A stretch of 38,979 nt of DNA from an uncultured Clostridia bacterium (GTDB taxonomy: Bacteria > Bacillota > Clostridia > Oscillospirales > Oscillospiraceae): the NCBI GenBank assembly GCA_946412355.1, contig CAMKGX010000013.1, forward strand, positions 1 through 38,979. The letters are read 5' to 3'. Shown in pieces: positions 1 through 8,399 of the stretch (position 1 is its first letter; each line of letters starts with the position of its first letter). Both the position numbers and the translations under genes were made by a program. The notes under the pieces are model-generated. The model did no database searches. It saw only the letters and a program-made list of their open reading frames with translations, and had not been told where the DNA came from.

Positions 1-410
1 CGGGCCTCGGTGTAACGGTAGGCAGCCGGGGGGTCGCCATCCACGGAGCCGAAGTTGCCGTGGCCGTCCACCAGCACGTAGCGCATGGAGAAGTCCTGGG
101 CCAGACGCACCATGGCGTCGTACACGGAGGCGTCGCCGTGGGGGTGGTAGTGGCCCAGCACGTCGCCCACGCAGGTGGCGGACTTCTTAAAAGGCTTGTC
201 GGAGGTGAGGCCGCCCTCGTACATGGTGTAGAGAATGCGGCGGTGCACCGGTTTCAGGCCGTCCCGCACGTCGGGCAAAGCCCGGCCCACGATGACGGAC
301 ATGGCGTATTCAATGTAGGACCGCTCCATCTCCGGCACCAGCGGGGAATTGACAATGTGCTGGTCGGGATAGCGGATCTCCTCGGGATCGTATTGGGGTT
401 TTTTGGACAT
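1..410 (-). CDS. gyrA: DNA gyrase subunit A, N-terminal fragment (cut by window edge)
   Basis: First 136 codons of the gyrase A subunit, the DNA-breaking and rejoining subunit of the A2B2 enzyme that supercoils DNA. The fragment starts [11 protein letters not shown] and carries the conserved [20 protein letters not shown] block (residues 35-54), the QRDR helix and the active-site RYTE motif (Tyr133), so the winged-helix core is intact up to the edge. In the QRDR the sequence is [10 protein letters not shown]: the residue equivalent to E. coli Ser83 is Ala94 and the next is Ser95, the same arrangement as in mycobacterial GyrA. Acidic Asp98 is kept. An AAGGAG precedes the ATG by 11 nt. It is the last minus-strand gene of the dnaA-dnaN-recF-gyrB-gyrA order and is separated from gyrB by a 723-bp repeat block, so it may have its own promoter. 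Most of the gene lies outside the window. Confidence 0.97.
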   Translation of the reverse strand, partial: MSKKPQYDPEEIRYPDQHIVNSPLVPEMERSYIEYAMSVIVGRALPDVRDGLKPVHRRILYTMYEGGLTSDKPFKKSATCVGDVLGHYHPHGDASVYDAMVRLAQDFSMRYVLVDGHGNFGSVDGDPPAAYRYTEA

Positions 411-1133
411 AATCTGTTACACTCCTTGGAAGAGTTGGGTACAATTCATGCGGTCAGCCAAAGCATTACGATGCAAACGCAGGTTTCGGTGTTTTTTGTA
501 GGGGCCGACGCCCTCGGCGGCCCGCCTGCACGGCGGCGGTTAATAGAAATGGTGTCGTTAGATGCTGGGGGTCATCATTTCCTTCGTAGGGCGCGACGAC
601 CCGGCGCGCCGTTGCACGGCGGCGGTTATATAAAAGGTATCGTTGGTTCCCGGTGGGGGTCGATGCCGTTCACCATCTATCCGCCCTTGTCGATCATCGT
701 CACCGGGGTACGGGCCGCCGGGGTCGTCGGCCCCTACGGTGGGAATTGCCGCTGTGTGCCATTCATCCCGCCCTGGCGGTCATTGTCACCCGGCGCGGGC
801 GATTCGTGAATCGCCCCTACGATGTAACCATAACGGCATCGTTTTCCTCCGTAGGGCGCGACGACCCGGCGCGCCGCTTTCCCGGCGGCGGGTTTGATAA
901 AACGTATTGTTGGTTGCGGGTGGGTATCGTTGCCGTTCACCATCTATCCGCCCTTGGTGAGAATCGTCACCTGGGTACGGGCCGCCGGGTCGTCGGCCCC
1001 TACGGTGAGAATTGCCGCCGTGTGCCATTCATCCGGCCATGGCGGTATTTGCCACCTGGGTTCGGGCGACTCGTGAATCGCCCCTACGGATGTGTTTGGC
1101 GCGCTGTTCCTCCGCCGCAAAACACATGGGTTA
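411..1133. repeat. Family I GTAG-hairpin block, two tandem 266-bp units
   Basis: Gap between gyrB and gyrA, without a credible gene. It holds seven GTAG-headed hairpins: 498-524 (class c, plus), 586-611 (d, plus), 711-737 (c, minus), 797-820 (a, minus), 851-876 (d, plus), 978-1003 (c, minus), 1064-1087 (a, minus). Class a has arm GGGCGATTC, c has GGGCCG plus a mismatch and CG, d has GGCGCG plus a mismatch and CG. The d-c-a series 586/711/797 is repeated at 851/978/1064 with a shift of 265-267 bp, so the block is a diverged tandem duplication. Open frames across it (for example 653-1219) only translate the repeats. Confidence 0.85.
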
Positions 1134-3083
1134 TCAATAATCCAAATTCACCGCGTACTGGGCGTTTTTCTCGATCCATTCCTTCCGCGGCTCCACCTTT
1201 TCGCCCATTAAGACGGTGAAGATGGCGTCGGCCCGGAGGGCGTCGTCCATGGTGATGCGGCGCAGGGTGCGGGTGGTGGGGTCCATGGTGGTCTCCCACA
1301 GCTCGTGGGGGTTCATCTCGCCCAGGCCCTTGAAGCGGCTGATGTCCACCTTGGCGTCGGGGTTGTCGCCCCGCATTTCGGCGGACACACGGTCCCGCTC
1401 CTCGTCGGAGAAGGCCACCCGCTGCTGCTTGCCACGGGTCAATTTATACAGCGGCGGCACGGCGGAGTAGACGTACCCCTCCTCGATGAGGGGCCGCATG
1501 AAGCGGAAGAAGAAGGTCAGCAGCAGCGTGCGGATATGGCTGCCGTCCACATCGGCATCGGCCATGATGATGACCTTGTGATACCGCAGACGGTTCAGGT
1601 CAAACTCGTCCCCGATGCCGGCGCCAAGGGCCGTGATGACGGGCTGCAGCTTGTCGTTGCCGTACACCTTGTCGGTCCGCGCCTTCTCCACGTTCAGCAT
1701 CTTGCCCCACAGGGGCAGAATGGCCTGGAACCGGCTGTCCCGCCCCTGGGTGGCGGAGCCGCCTGCGGAGTCGCCCTCCACGATGTAGATTTCCGTCAGC
1801 TCCGGGTTATTCTCGTTGCAGTCCCGCAGCTTGTCGGGCATGGCCGCGCCGCCCAGGGCCGTTTTCCGGCGGATGGACTCCCGGGCCTTCCGGGCGGCCT
1901 CCCGGGCCCGGTTGGCGGTGAGGGCCTTGTCCAGAATGGTGCGGGCGATGGCGGGATGCTCCTCCAGATACACCATCAGCTGGTCGGACACCAGCTGGTC
2001 CACCAGCGTGCGGATGTAGGCGTTGCCCAGCTTATCCTTGGTCTGGCCCTCAAACTGGGCCTCCGTCAGCTTCACGGAGATGACGGCGGTGATGCCCTCC
2101 CGGCAGTCCTCGCCGGACACCTTCTCGTCGCTGTCTTTCAGCATGCCATATTTCAGGCCGTAGGCGTTCAGCACTCTCGTCAGCGCCGTCTTGAAGCCGG
2201 TTTCGTGCATGCCGCCGCCGGGAGTGTGGATGTCGTTGGCAAAGGAGACCAGGGTCTCGGTGTAGCCGTCGTTATACTGCATGGCCACCTCGGCGGTGGC
2301 GTCGTCCTTGGCCCCGGCGATATAGATCACGTCCTCATGGAGGGCGGTCTTGTTGCGGTTGATGTAGGTGACGAACTCCCGGATGCCGCCTTCATAGCAC
2401 ATGGTGTCGCTCTGGGGCAGGCCGGGCCGGTCGTCACGGATGGAAATCCGCAGCCCGGCGTTCAAAAACGCCTGCTCCCGCATGCGGGTGTGGAGGGTCT
2501 CGTACTCGTATTCCAGCGTGTCGAACATCTCCGGGTCGGGCTTGAAGGTGACGGTGGTGCCGGTGTGGTCGGTTTCCCCCACCACGTGCATCTCCTCGGT
2601 GATGTGACCCCGGGAGAAGGCCATCTGGTGGATCTTGCCGTCACGGTGTACCTGCACGGTGAGCCACTCGCTGAGGGCGTTCACCACGCTGGCGCCCACG
2701 CCGTGAAGGCCGCCGGACACCTTGTAGCCCCCGCCGCCGAACTTGCCGCCGGCGTGCAGCACGGTGAACACCACCTCCAGCGCCGGCCGGCCCGTCTGGG
2801 GCTGGATATCCACGGGGATGCCCCGGCCGTTGTCGGTGACGGTGATGGTGTTGCCGGGGTTGATGGTGACGGTGATGTCGGTGCAGTACCCCGCCAGGGC
2901 CTCGTCGATGGAGTTGTCCACGATTTCATACACCAGATGGTGGAGGCCGCTGGCGCTGGTGGAGCCGATGTACATGCCGGGCCGCTTGCGCACGGCCTCC
3001 AGCCCTTCCAGCACCTGGATTTCCGAGCCGCCGTATTCCGCGTCCACGGCGGTGGTCTTTTCCATTTCCAAACTCTCGCTCAT
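1134..3083 (-). CDS. gyrB: DNA gyrase subunit B
   Basis: ATPase subunit of DNA gyrase, 649 residues, full length. The GHKL ATPase domain is at the N-terminus (IQVLEGLEAVRKRPGMYIGS near 22-41, EIVDNSIDEA, DNGRGIPVD, GGLHGVGASVVNALS). The transducer domain follows, then the Toprim domain with the EGDSAGGSA motif and the acidic ADADVDGSHIRT metal site, and the C-terminal YKGLGEMNP-type segment (RFKGLGEMNPHELWETTMD). The ATG at 3083 is preceded by AGAAGGAGAAATACT, and it overlaps the TGA of remB by 4 nt (ATGA), so translation is coupled to remB and recF. The C-terminus has no additional domain. Gyrase expression is classically supercoiling-sensitive, but I see no clear promoter directly upstream because the gene lies inside the recF operon. 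Confidence 0.98.
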   Translation of the reverse strand: MSESLEMEKTTAVDAEYGGSEIQVLEGLEAVRKRPGMYIGSTSASGLHHLVYEIVDNSIDEALAGYCTDITVTINPGNTITVTDNGRGIPVDIQPQTGRPALEVVFTVLHAGGKFGGGGYKVSGGLHGVGASVVNALSEWLTVQVHRDGKIHQMAFSRGHITEEMHVVGETDHTGTTVTFKPDPEMFDTLEYEYETLHTRMREQAFLNAGLRISIRDDRPGLPQSDTMCYEGGIREFVTYINRNKTALHEDVIYIAGAKDDATAEVAMQYNDGYTETLVSFANDIHTPGGGMHETGFKTALTRVLNAYGLKYGMLKDSDEKVSGEDCREGITAVISVKLTEAQFEGQTKDKLGNAYIRTLVDQLVSDQLMVYLEEHPAIARTILDKALTANRAREAARKARESIRRKTALGGAAMPDKLRDCNENNPELTEIYIVEGDSAGGSATQGRDSRFQAILPLWGKMLNVEKARTDKVYGNDKLQPVITALGAGIGDEFDLNRLRYHKVIIMADADVDGSHIRTLLLTFFFRFMRPLIEEGYVYSAVPPLYKLTRGKQQRVAFSDEERDRVSAEMRGDNPDAKVDISRFKGLGEMNPHELWETTMDPTTRTLRRITMDDALRADAIFTVLMGEKVEPRKEWIEKNAQYAVNLDY

Positions 3084-3349
3084 AGTATTTCTCCTTCTTC
3101 GCTGCGGCGAAGCAGCGTTTGGGCATTCAGCTGGGATAGATAGATGATTTGCTTATGGTAAGGGTGGTCGCAGAGGATGAAGCTGCGGGGAATGTCCTCG
3201 CAGGCGCTCTGCACCACGCCGTCCTCCTCCGCCCGCCGCAAAAAGGCCCGGGTGTCCTTGGCGGTGGAGGTGTTGTCCAGGTCAAAGATGCCGATGATGC
3301 GCTTTTTTTCCAGCATCACGTTCTGGCCGATGTGGAGGTAGCCTTTCAC
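3080..3349 (-). CDS. remB: DUF370 / RemB-like regulatory protein
   Basis: An 89-residue DUF370 protein of the RemA/RemB type, at the place where Bacillus subtilis has yaaB (remB), between recF and gyrB. The family fold starts YLHIGQNVMLEKKRIIGIFDLD, followed by a basic segment and the LRRSEEGEI tail. RemA-type paralogues bind DNA and activate matrix genes in Bacillus; the role of RemB-like members in clostridia is poorly known, so the regulatory role is inference. The start is GTG at 3349, overlapping the recF TGA by 4 nt (GTGA); its end overlaps gyrB by 4 nt. These tight overlaps indicate one polycistronic unit recF-remB-gyrB. The assignment rests on both similarity and gene order. Confidence 0.85.
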   Translation of the reverse strand: MKGYLHIGQNVMLEKKRIIGIFDLDNTSTAKDTRAFLRRAEEDGVVQSACEDIPRSFILCDHPYHKQIIYLSQLNAQTLLRRSEEGEIL

Positions 3350-4449
3350 ACCACCGCCCCCTCTCGGATATGGAACACCTTGCCCCCCACCAGGCTTTCC
3401 AGCCGGTCGGCCTCGCAGCAGGTAATGAGAATCTGGCCGCCGGCAATGCGGTTTAAGACAAATTCCTGCCGCTGGGGGTCCAATTCCGACAACACGTCGT
3501 CCAATAGCATGACGGGGTGTTCCCCGAAGGTGTTTTTATGGATTTCCCGCTCCGCCAATTTCAGGGCCAGGGCCGCCGTCCGCACCTGGCCCTGGGAGCA
3601 GAACTGCCGGGCGCTGCGGCCGTTGACGGCCACCTCAAAGTCGTCCTTGTGGGGGCCGGAGAGGCAGAGGCGGCTGGCGATCTCCGCGTCGTAATGGCTG
3701 CGCTGGTGGGCGGTGAGGGCATGATATATGGCGTCCGTGGGGGCCAGGGGGTCGTCAACGGTGGACACGGTGCGGTATTGCAGGGCAAGCTGCTCACGGC
3801 CGCCGCTGCACTGGCTGTGGGCCTGGGCGGCGTACTCATGGAGGGCAGCACAAAACCGGGCGCGGTAGTGAATCAGCACCGCGCCCACCTGGCACAGCCG
3901 CTCATTGAACTCCGGCAGCGTGTCCAAAAGGCCGGGATAGTCCTGGCTGTCCCGCAGGATACGGGTCTTGTGGTCGTAGAGCCGGGTGTACTCGCTGAGG
4001 GCCTCGGCGTACCGGGGCCGCAGCTGGCACAGGCTCATGTCCATAAACCGCCGCCGGGCCGCCGCGCCGTCCCGGATGAGATACAGGTCGTCCGGCGAGA
4101 AGTACACCGTCCGCAGCACGTCAGAGAGGGCGGCGTTGGTCTTGGCGGCCACGCCGTTGACGGTCATCTTCCGCCGCTTGCCCCGGTATAGCTCGATGCG
4201 GGTGACGAAGTCCCGCTCCCGGCTGTGGATGGTCCCCTGCACCAGGGCGCTGTCCCGGTCAAAGCCCATCAGCTCCCGGTCGGACCGGGCCCGGGGGCTC
4301 CTGCCGCAGCTCAAATAGACGCAGGCCTCCAGAAGATTGGTCTTGCCCTGGGCGTTCTCGCCGTAAATCACGTTGCTTTTGCCGTCAAAGGTGACGGTCT
4401 GTTCGCCGTAATTTCGCCACCCGGACAGGGTCAGGCTGTCAAGGCGCAT
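3346..4449 (-). CDS. recF: DNA replication and repair protein RecF
   Basis: SMC-like ATPase of the RecFOR pathway, 367 residues, which loads RecA onto gapped DNA. The N-terminus MRLDSLTLSGWRNY is typical. The Walker A motif is GENAQGKTNLLEA (near 31-43), the ABC signature region is SQGQVRTAALALKLAE near 285-300, and the Walker B motif is VMLLDDVLSELD near 315. The arm domain between them holds the FSPDDLYLIRDGAAARRRFMD block. The gene overlaps yaaA by 11 nt at its start and remB by 4 nt at its end, so yaaA-recF-remB-gyrB is likely one transcript. Length is normal for the family (about 360-370). Confidence 0.97.
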   Translation of the reverse strand: MRLDSLTLSGWRNYGEQTVTFDGKSNVIYGENAQGKTNLLEACVYLSCGRSPRARSDRELMGFDRDSALVQGTIHSRERDFVTRIELYRGKRRKMTVNGVAAKTNAALSDVLRTVYFSPDDLYLIRDGAAARRRFMDMSLCQLRPRYAEALSEYTRLYDHKTRILRDSQDYPGLLDTLPEFNERLCQVGAVLIHYRARFCAALHEYAAQAHSQCSGGREQLALQYRTVSTVDDPLAPTDAIYHALTAHQRSHYDAEIASRLCLSGPHKDDFEVAVNGRSARQFCSQGQVRTAALALKLAEREIHKNTFGEHPVMLLDDVLSELDPQRQEFVLNRIAGGQILITCCEADRLESLVGGKVFHIREGAVV

Positions 4450-4654
4450 AGCTGACGGTCAGCTCCCGCCCGGCAAAGGCCACCACGTCGCCGGGGCGGA
4501 TTTTTTTGCCCCTCTGGGTGCAGATTTCGCCGTTGACGGCCACCTGCTCCTCCTGAATCAGCACCTTGGCCTCCCCGCCGGTGGCAGTGAGGGCGGCGAG
4601 CTTCAGCAGGTCCTGGAGCTTGATGTATTCTGTTGTGATGGGAATTGTGGTCAT
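4439..4654 (-). CDS. yaaA: S4-domain RNA-binding protein, YaaA type
   Basis: A 71-residue S4-like RNA-binding protein in the dnaN-recF interval, the position of yaaA in Bacillus. The S4 core IKLQDLLKLAALTATGGEAK...VAVNGEICTQRGKKIRPGDVV shows the helix-loop plus the NGE..QRGKKI turn. I chose the ATG at 4654 because AGAGGA stands 7 nt upstream; a longer frame back to 4741 would run into the repeat block. The last 11 nt overlap recF. Family members are thought to act with ribosomes or structured RNA; the exact target is not known. Confidence 0.88.
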   Translation of the reverse strand: MTTIPITTEYIKLQDLLKLAALTATGGEAKVLIQEEQVAVNGEICTQRGKKIRPGDVVAFAGRELTVSYAP

Positions 4655-5076
4655 AGTCGTTCCTCTAATGAATACTGAAGAATGAGTCATAAAGGTATCG
4701 GTTACCTCCGTAGGGGCGGGACCTATGTGTCCCGCCTGCACGGCGGCGGTGATATAAAAGGTATCGTTGGTTGAGGGTGGTTTCGGTTACCTCCGTAGGG
4801 GCGCTTCAAGAAGCGCCCGCTGCACGGCGGCGGGTTTCTTGAAAGGCAGGATGGATGCAGATGGGTACCTATTATTTCGTAGGGCGCGACGACTCGGCGC
4901 GCCGCAACGGTGTCGATGATGATAAATGGTATCGTTGGTTGCGGGTGGGTATCGTTGCCGCATGCCATCCATCCACCCCTGGCAATCATCGTCACCTGGG
5001 TACGGGCCGCCGAGGCGGCGGCCCCTACGGTGGCATTTGCCACCGTTTTCATATACCCCGCCCCGCCGTCATTCCT
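4655..5076. repeat. Family I GTAG-hairpin block
   Basis: Gap between dnaN and yaaA. Four hairpins: 4710-4736 (class e, arm GGCGGGAC, plus), 4795-4818 (class b, GGGCGCTTC, plus, loop AA instead of AT), 4879-4904 (class d, plus) and 5003-5028 (class c, minus, with the usual A.G mismatch repaired to a perfect GGGCCGCC/GGCGGCCC stem). The d-to-c distance is 124 bp, as in the gyrA-gyrB block. No gene is supported here. Confidence 0.8.
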
Positions 5077-6186
5077 TTACGCCTTCAGCCGCACCGGCAG
5101 CACCATGTACAGGAAATGGTCGCTGCCGTCGGTGGGCACGATGATGGCCGGGGAGATGCCGGAGTTCAGCTCCATGTGCACGGTGTCCGCCGGGACGTAC
5201 CGCAGGGCCTCCATCATATACCGGTTGTTGAAGCCGATCTCCAGCCCCTGGCCGTCACCCCGGATGGGGCACACGTCCTTGGCTTCGCCGTTGCCGGTTT
5301 TGGCGCTGAAAAATACCTTATCCTTATCGAAAAGGCACTTTACCGGGCTTTTCAGCTTCTCGCTGATCACCACGCTGACCCGGTCCAGGCTGGTGAGCAT
5401 GGTCTTGGTGTCCACCTCCACCACGATGGGGTTGTTCCGGGGGATGGCATTCTTGTAGTCCAAAAACTCGCCCTCCAGCTTGCGGCAGATGAGCTGGGTG
5501 TCGCCGGTCTCAAAGAGCAGATGCCGCTTGCCCAGAATAATGGTGATGAGGTCGTCGCTGTCGGCGCAGATGTTCTCCACCTCCCGCAGGGCCGCCCCCG
5601 GGGCCACGAAGCGGAAGGCGCCGCCCTCGATCTTCTCCAAAGGCTCCCGGCGCAGGGCCAGCCGGAAGCCGTCCACCGACACCACCGTCAGGCCCATGTC
5701 CGCGATTTCGAACAGGCTGCCGGTGTGTACCGGGCGGCTCTCGTTGGTGCTGACGGCAAAGGAGGTCTGGCCGATCATGGCCTTCAGCACCCCCTGCTGG
5801 ATGGACACGCTGTATTCGTCGTCCACCTCCGGCAGCTCGGGGAAGTCGTCGGCGCTCATGCCCAGAATGTCGTAGCTGGCGTCGCCGCACTGTACGTTGA
5901 CGGTGTACCGCTCGCTCTCGGTGAACACCACCACGTCGTCGGGCAAACGGCGGATGATGTCGGTCAGCAGCCTGGCGGAAATCACCAGCCGGCCCGCCGA
6001 GCGGACGTCGGCGGCCACGGTGGTGCGGATGCCGGTCTGCATGTTGTAGCCGGACAGGGTCAGCTTGTCGTCCCCCTCCAGCAGCACGCCCTCCAGGGCG
6101 GGGATGGTGCTCTTGGTGGCCACGGCCCGGGCGGCGGTCATTACGGCGGCTTGCAGCAGCGCCTTTTCGCAGGTAAATTTCAGCAT
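5077..6186 (-). CDS. dnaN: DNA polymerase III beta subunit (sliding clamp)
   Basis: Ring-shaped processivity clamp, 369 residues, made of three similar domains of about 120 residues that dimerise around DNA and recruit polymerase and repair factors. It begins MLKFTCEKALLQAAV and ends with the clamp signature YMVLPVRLKA. Domain 2 begins around ISIQQGVLKAMIGQTSFAVS with the family motif ESRPVHTGSLFE. The reading frame is open further upstream to 6477, but that part crosses the origin; the ATG at 6186 has AAAGGA 9 nt before it and matches the family start. The gene is separated from dnaA by about 690 bp holding oriC-like sequence and a family II repeat, so it probably has its own promoter in that gap. 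Confidence 0.97.
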   Translation of the reverse strand: MLKFTCEKALLQAAVMTAARAVATKSTIPALEGVLLEGDDKLTLSGYNMQTGIRTTVAADVRSAGRLVISARLLTDIIRRLPDDVVVFTESERYTVNVQCGDASYDILGMSADDFPELPEVDDEYSVSIQQGVLKAMIGQTSFAVSTNESRPVHTGSLFEIADMGLTVVSVDGFRLALRREPLEKIEGGAFRFVAPGAALREVENICADSDDLITIILGKRHLLFETGDTQLICRKLEGEFLDYKNAIPRNNPIVVEVDTKTMLTSLDRVSVVISEKLKSPVKCLFDKDKVFFSAKTGNGEAKDVCPIRGDGQGLEIGFNNRYMMEALRYVPADTVHMELNSGISPAIIVPTDGSDHFLYMVLPVRLKA

Positions 6187-6209
6187 GACGCACGTTCCTT
6201 TCTGTCTCT

Positions 6210-6445
6210 GAAAAAAGATGAACCCAGCGGGAATATTTTTCTCCCGCAAAACATAAACTAAAGTTTTTAAGAAGAAGTAGCAGTAGGGGATTTTATTGTG
6301 GAAACAGGGGACAAAGCCCCATGGCGCCACGGTTTTTTCTCCACAGGTCGGTGGGGAAGAAAACCCCTCTTTCCACACGGAAACCCCCCTCCCCCGGCTG
6401 TCCACAGCCTTTCCACGTGGAATCCACAGATGGTGTGGAAAAGGA
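6210..6445. other. Probable replication origin (oriC): DnaA boxes and AT-rich unwinding region
   Basis: Between dnaN and dnaA. TCCACA-core DnaA-box-like sites lie at 6296-6304 (minus), 6337-6345 (plus), 6370-6377 (plus), 6398-6406 (plus), 6420-6428 (plus) and 6434-6442 (minus, TTTTCCACA, one mismatch from TTATCCACA). A palindromic TTTCCACGTGGAA is at 6410-6422. An AT-rich stretch at about 6212-6300 borders them. It contains AAG-AAG-TAG-CAG-TAG at 6272-6286, followed by a GGGG and then the first box; read 3' to 5' this is GAT-GAC-GAT-GAA-GAA, like the DnaA-trio described for bacterial origins. Gene context and box clustering support an origin; function is inferred. Confidence 0.75.
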
Positions 6446-6473
6446 AGAGCGAAGAGGGAAAAGCAAAAACCTG

Positions 6474-6869
6474 TCACAGCCTTCCCACCAAGGGGAAGGC
6501 AGGGGCGAATAGATAAAACTTTGCACGGCCTTCCCCCTGGGGGAAAGGTACCCCAGTGCGCACACTGGGGGGAATGAGGGGGCGATTTTGAGGGAAGTTT
6601 CCGGTAGACGCCCCCTCATCCGTCACGGCCTACGGCCGTGCCACCTTCCCCCCAAGGGGAAGGCTGTGGCAATGACCGGGAACTTCCCGGGAAAACTCGT
6701 GCTCTCGTTGCGGCAAACCGATTTCCAGACCCTTCGGGCCGTGAAAATCGGGCCGCTGCCTTGCGGCGGGCACGCTTCATCCGCCACAGGCGGCGCTGTG
6801 CCCGCACGCCCCCTCATCCGCTTCGCTGCGCTCAGCACCTTCCCCCCAAGGGGAAGGCGGGTCGGTTGC
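6474..6869. repeat. Family II composite palindromic repeat (copy a, about 400 bp)
   Basis: Adjacent to the DnaA boxes on the dnaA side. Three GC-rich CTTCCC/GGGGAAGGC boundary stems occur (about 6479-6500, 6525-6548, 6643-6663) plus a final one at 6839-6867. Inside are a CCCCAGTG/CACTGGGG hairpin (about 6550-6569), complementary ATGAGGGGGCG and CGCCCCCTCAT arms, an ACGGCC/GGCCGT hairpin (about 6625-6640) and a 34-nt hairpin at 6718-6751 with outer arms CCGATTT/AAATCGG. Copies b, c and d elsewhere in the window share this backbone. Confidence 0.8.
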
Positions 6870-6872
6870 CTG

Positions 6873-8192
6873 TCACTTATGCGCGTTGATATTGGTGGTG
6901 ATCTCCTTCACCGTTTCGGCAAAGGCGGGGTCGGTGCGCATCTGCTTCTCCACCTTGTCCAGGCTGTGGAGGACGGTGGTGTGGTCCCGGCCGTCGAACT
7001 CCTTGCCGATTTCCTTCAGGGCCATGGAGGGGATCATCCGCCGCATGAGATACATGGCCACCTGCCGGGCGTTGGTCACGTCCTTGCGCCGCTCCTGGCC
7101 CCGGAGGGTGTCCTCATCCAGGTTGAAGAACCGGGCCACGCTCTGGATGACGTAGGTGGGGGTGATGTAGTCGTTGGCCTTGCGGACGGTGTCCATAATG
7201 GCCTTTTCCAGGGAGTCGGTGTCCAGCTGGTCCCCCAGCAGGTCCCAGTAGGCCAGAATTTTGTTGAGGATGCCCTCAATCTGCCGCACGTTGGCGGTGA
7301 CGTTCTCGGCGATGTAGTCCATGATCTCGTCGGTGAGGCTCATGCCCAGAATCTTGGACTTGTTGCGGATGATGGCCAGGCGGGTCTCGTAATCCGGCGG
7401 CGCCACGTCCGCCATCAGGCCCCATTCAAACCGGGTGCGCAGCCGGTCGTCCAGCAGCGACATCTCCCGGGGCGGCCTATCGGAGGTCATAACGATCTGC
7501 TTGCCCGCCTCGTAAAGGGTGTTGAAGGTATGGAAAAACTCGTTTTGCACCTGTTCCTTGCCGGCCACGAACTGAATATCGTCCACCAGCAGCATATCCG
7601 CGTCCCGGTACTTGGCCCGGAACTCGTCGCCCCGGCCGGAGCGCACCAGCTCAATGAACTCGTTGATGAACTCCTCGCCCTTGACGTACACCACCTTCAT
7701 GTCGGGGTGGCGGATGGGAAGCCGGTTGCGGATGGCGTAGAGCAGATGGGTCTTGCCCAGGCCGCTGTCGCCGTAGATGAACAGGGGGTTATATTTCTTG
7801 GCGGGCACCTCCACCACCGCCCGGGCGGCGGAGTAGGCCAGCTTGTTCTGGGGCCCGGCCACAAAGGTCTCAAAGGTGAAGGCGCTGTCGAAATCGCTGG
7901 AGGCGCCGGGGTGATCGGGCCGCACGCCGTGATAGGCGGCCAGCTGGGCGTCGTCCAGAATCTTGATTTCCATGCCCTGGGAAAAAATATTCTGGACGGT
8001 CATGTAGATAAAGGTGAGGAACTTGCGCTGGATCACGTCACGCTTGAAATCGTTGCCGCAGTGGAGCACGATGGCCTGATCCTCCACCGCCACGATTTTC
8101 ACCTCGTCAAACCAGGTGTTGATGGTGGTGGTGGACAGCTTCTCCTCCAGCACGGCCAATATGTTCTGCCACAGATCGGCCAGTGAGTTCAT
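6873..8192 (-). CDS. dnaA: Chromosomal replication initiator DnaA
   Basis: AAA+ initiator that binds DnaA boxes and melts oriC; 439 residues. Domain I (about 1-80) starts MNSLADLWQNILAVLEEKLS; the domain II linker is short. Domain III carries Walker A GDSGLGKTHLLYAI (near 142-155), Walker B DMLLVDDIQF, sensor 1 and the RTRFEWGL box VII arginine. Domain IV ends with the DNA-binding signature GRDHTTVLHSLDKVEKQM. The ATG at 8192 follows a strong AGAGGAGGG. A promoter with -35 TTTACG and -10 TATAAT lies 60-90 nt upstream. It is divergent from rpmH, the classic arrangement at Firmicute origins. Confidence 0.98.
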   Translation of the reverse strand: MNSLADLWQNILAVLEEKLSTTTINTWFDEVKIVAVEDQAIVLHCGNDFKRDVIQRKFLTFIYMTVQNIFSQGMEIKILDDAQLAAYHGVRPDHPGASSDFDSAFTFETFVAGPQNKLAYSAARAVVEVPAKKYNPLFIYGDSGLGKTHLLYAIRNRLPIRHPDMKVVYVKGEEFINEFIELVRSGRGDEFRAKYRDADMLLVDDIQFVAGKEQVQNEFFHTFNTLYEAGKQIVMTSDRPPREMSLLDDRLRTRFEWGLMADVAPPDYETRLAIIRNKSKILGMSLTDEIMDYIAENVTANVRQIEGILNKILAYWDLLGDQLDTDSLEKAIMDTVRKANDYITPTYVIQSVARFFNLDEDTLRGQERRKDVTNARQVAMYLMRRMIPSMALKEIGKEFDGRDHTTVLHSLDKVEKQMRTDPAFAETVKEITTNINAHK

Positions 8193-8250
8193 GTCCTACC
8201 CTCCTCTCGCCCCCCGCGGGGCACAGTCTCCTGCATGATACAATATAAAT

Positions 8251-8279
8251 ATTATAGCAAAAAATCCCCACGCCGTAAA
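8251..8279 (-). promoter_or_regulatory. dnaA promoter (sigma-A type)
   Basis: On the minus strand, -35 TTTACG (8279-8274) and -10 TATAAT (8256-8251) are 17 nt apart, in an AT-rich island (8236-8335) that stands out from the GC-rich surroundings. The dnaA ATG is 59 nt downstream of the -10. Confidence 0.65.
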
Positions 8280-8399
8280 GGGGAAAATGGGTACAATTAT
8301 TATAATAATGTATCGGGGGTTTTTGAGAGAAAGGAGAACAGTGAAGGGAAAGGGTGCCCGCTGGGCGGACGGATTGGAAACGGCGGACGGTGAAATATG

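Noticed and set aside
498-1087. CRISPR array
   Set aside because: The repeats are palindromes with changing sequence and the linkers are the constant part; no cas genes and no unique spacers.
653-1219. A 188-residue open frame in the gyrA-gyrB gap
   Set aside because: It only translates the GTAG-hairpin repeats; the same peptides (such as GRFVNRPY and VGRDDPARR) recur in other gaps in several frames.
1305-3143. A 612-residue plus-strand frame opposite gyrB
   Set aside because: Shadow of gyrB with a His/Gly/Val-rich composition from high GC third positions; no domain.
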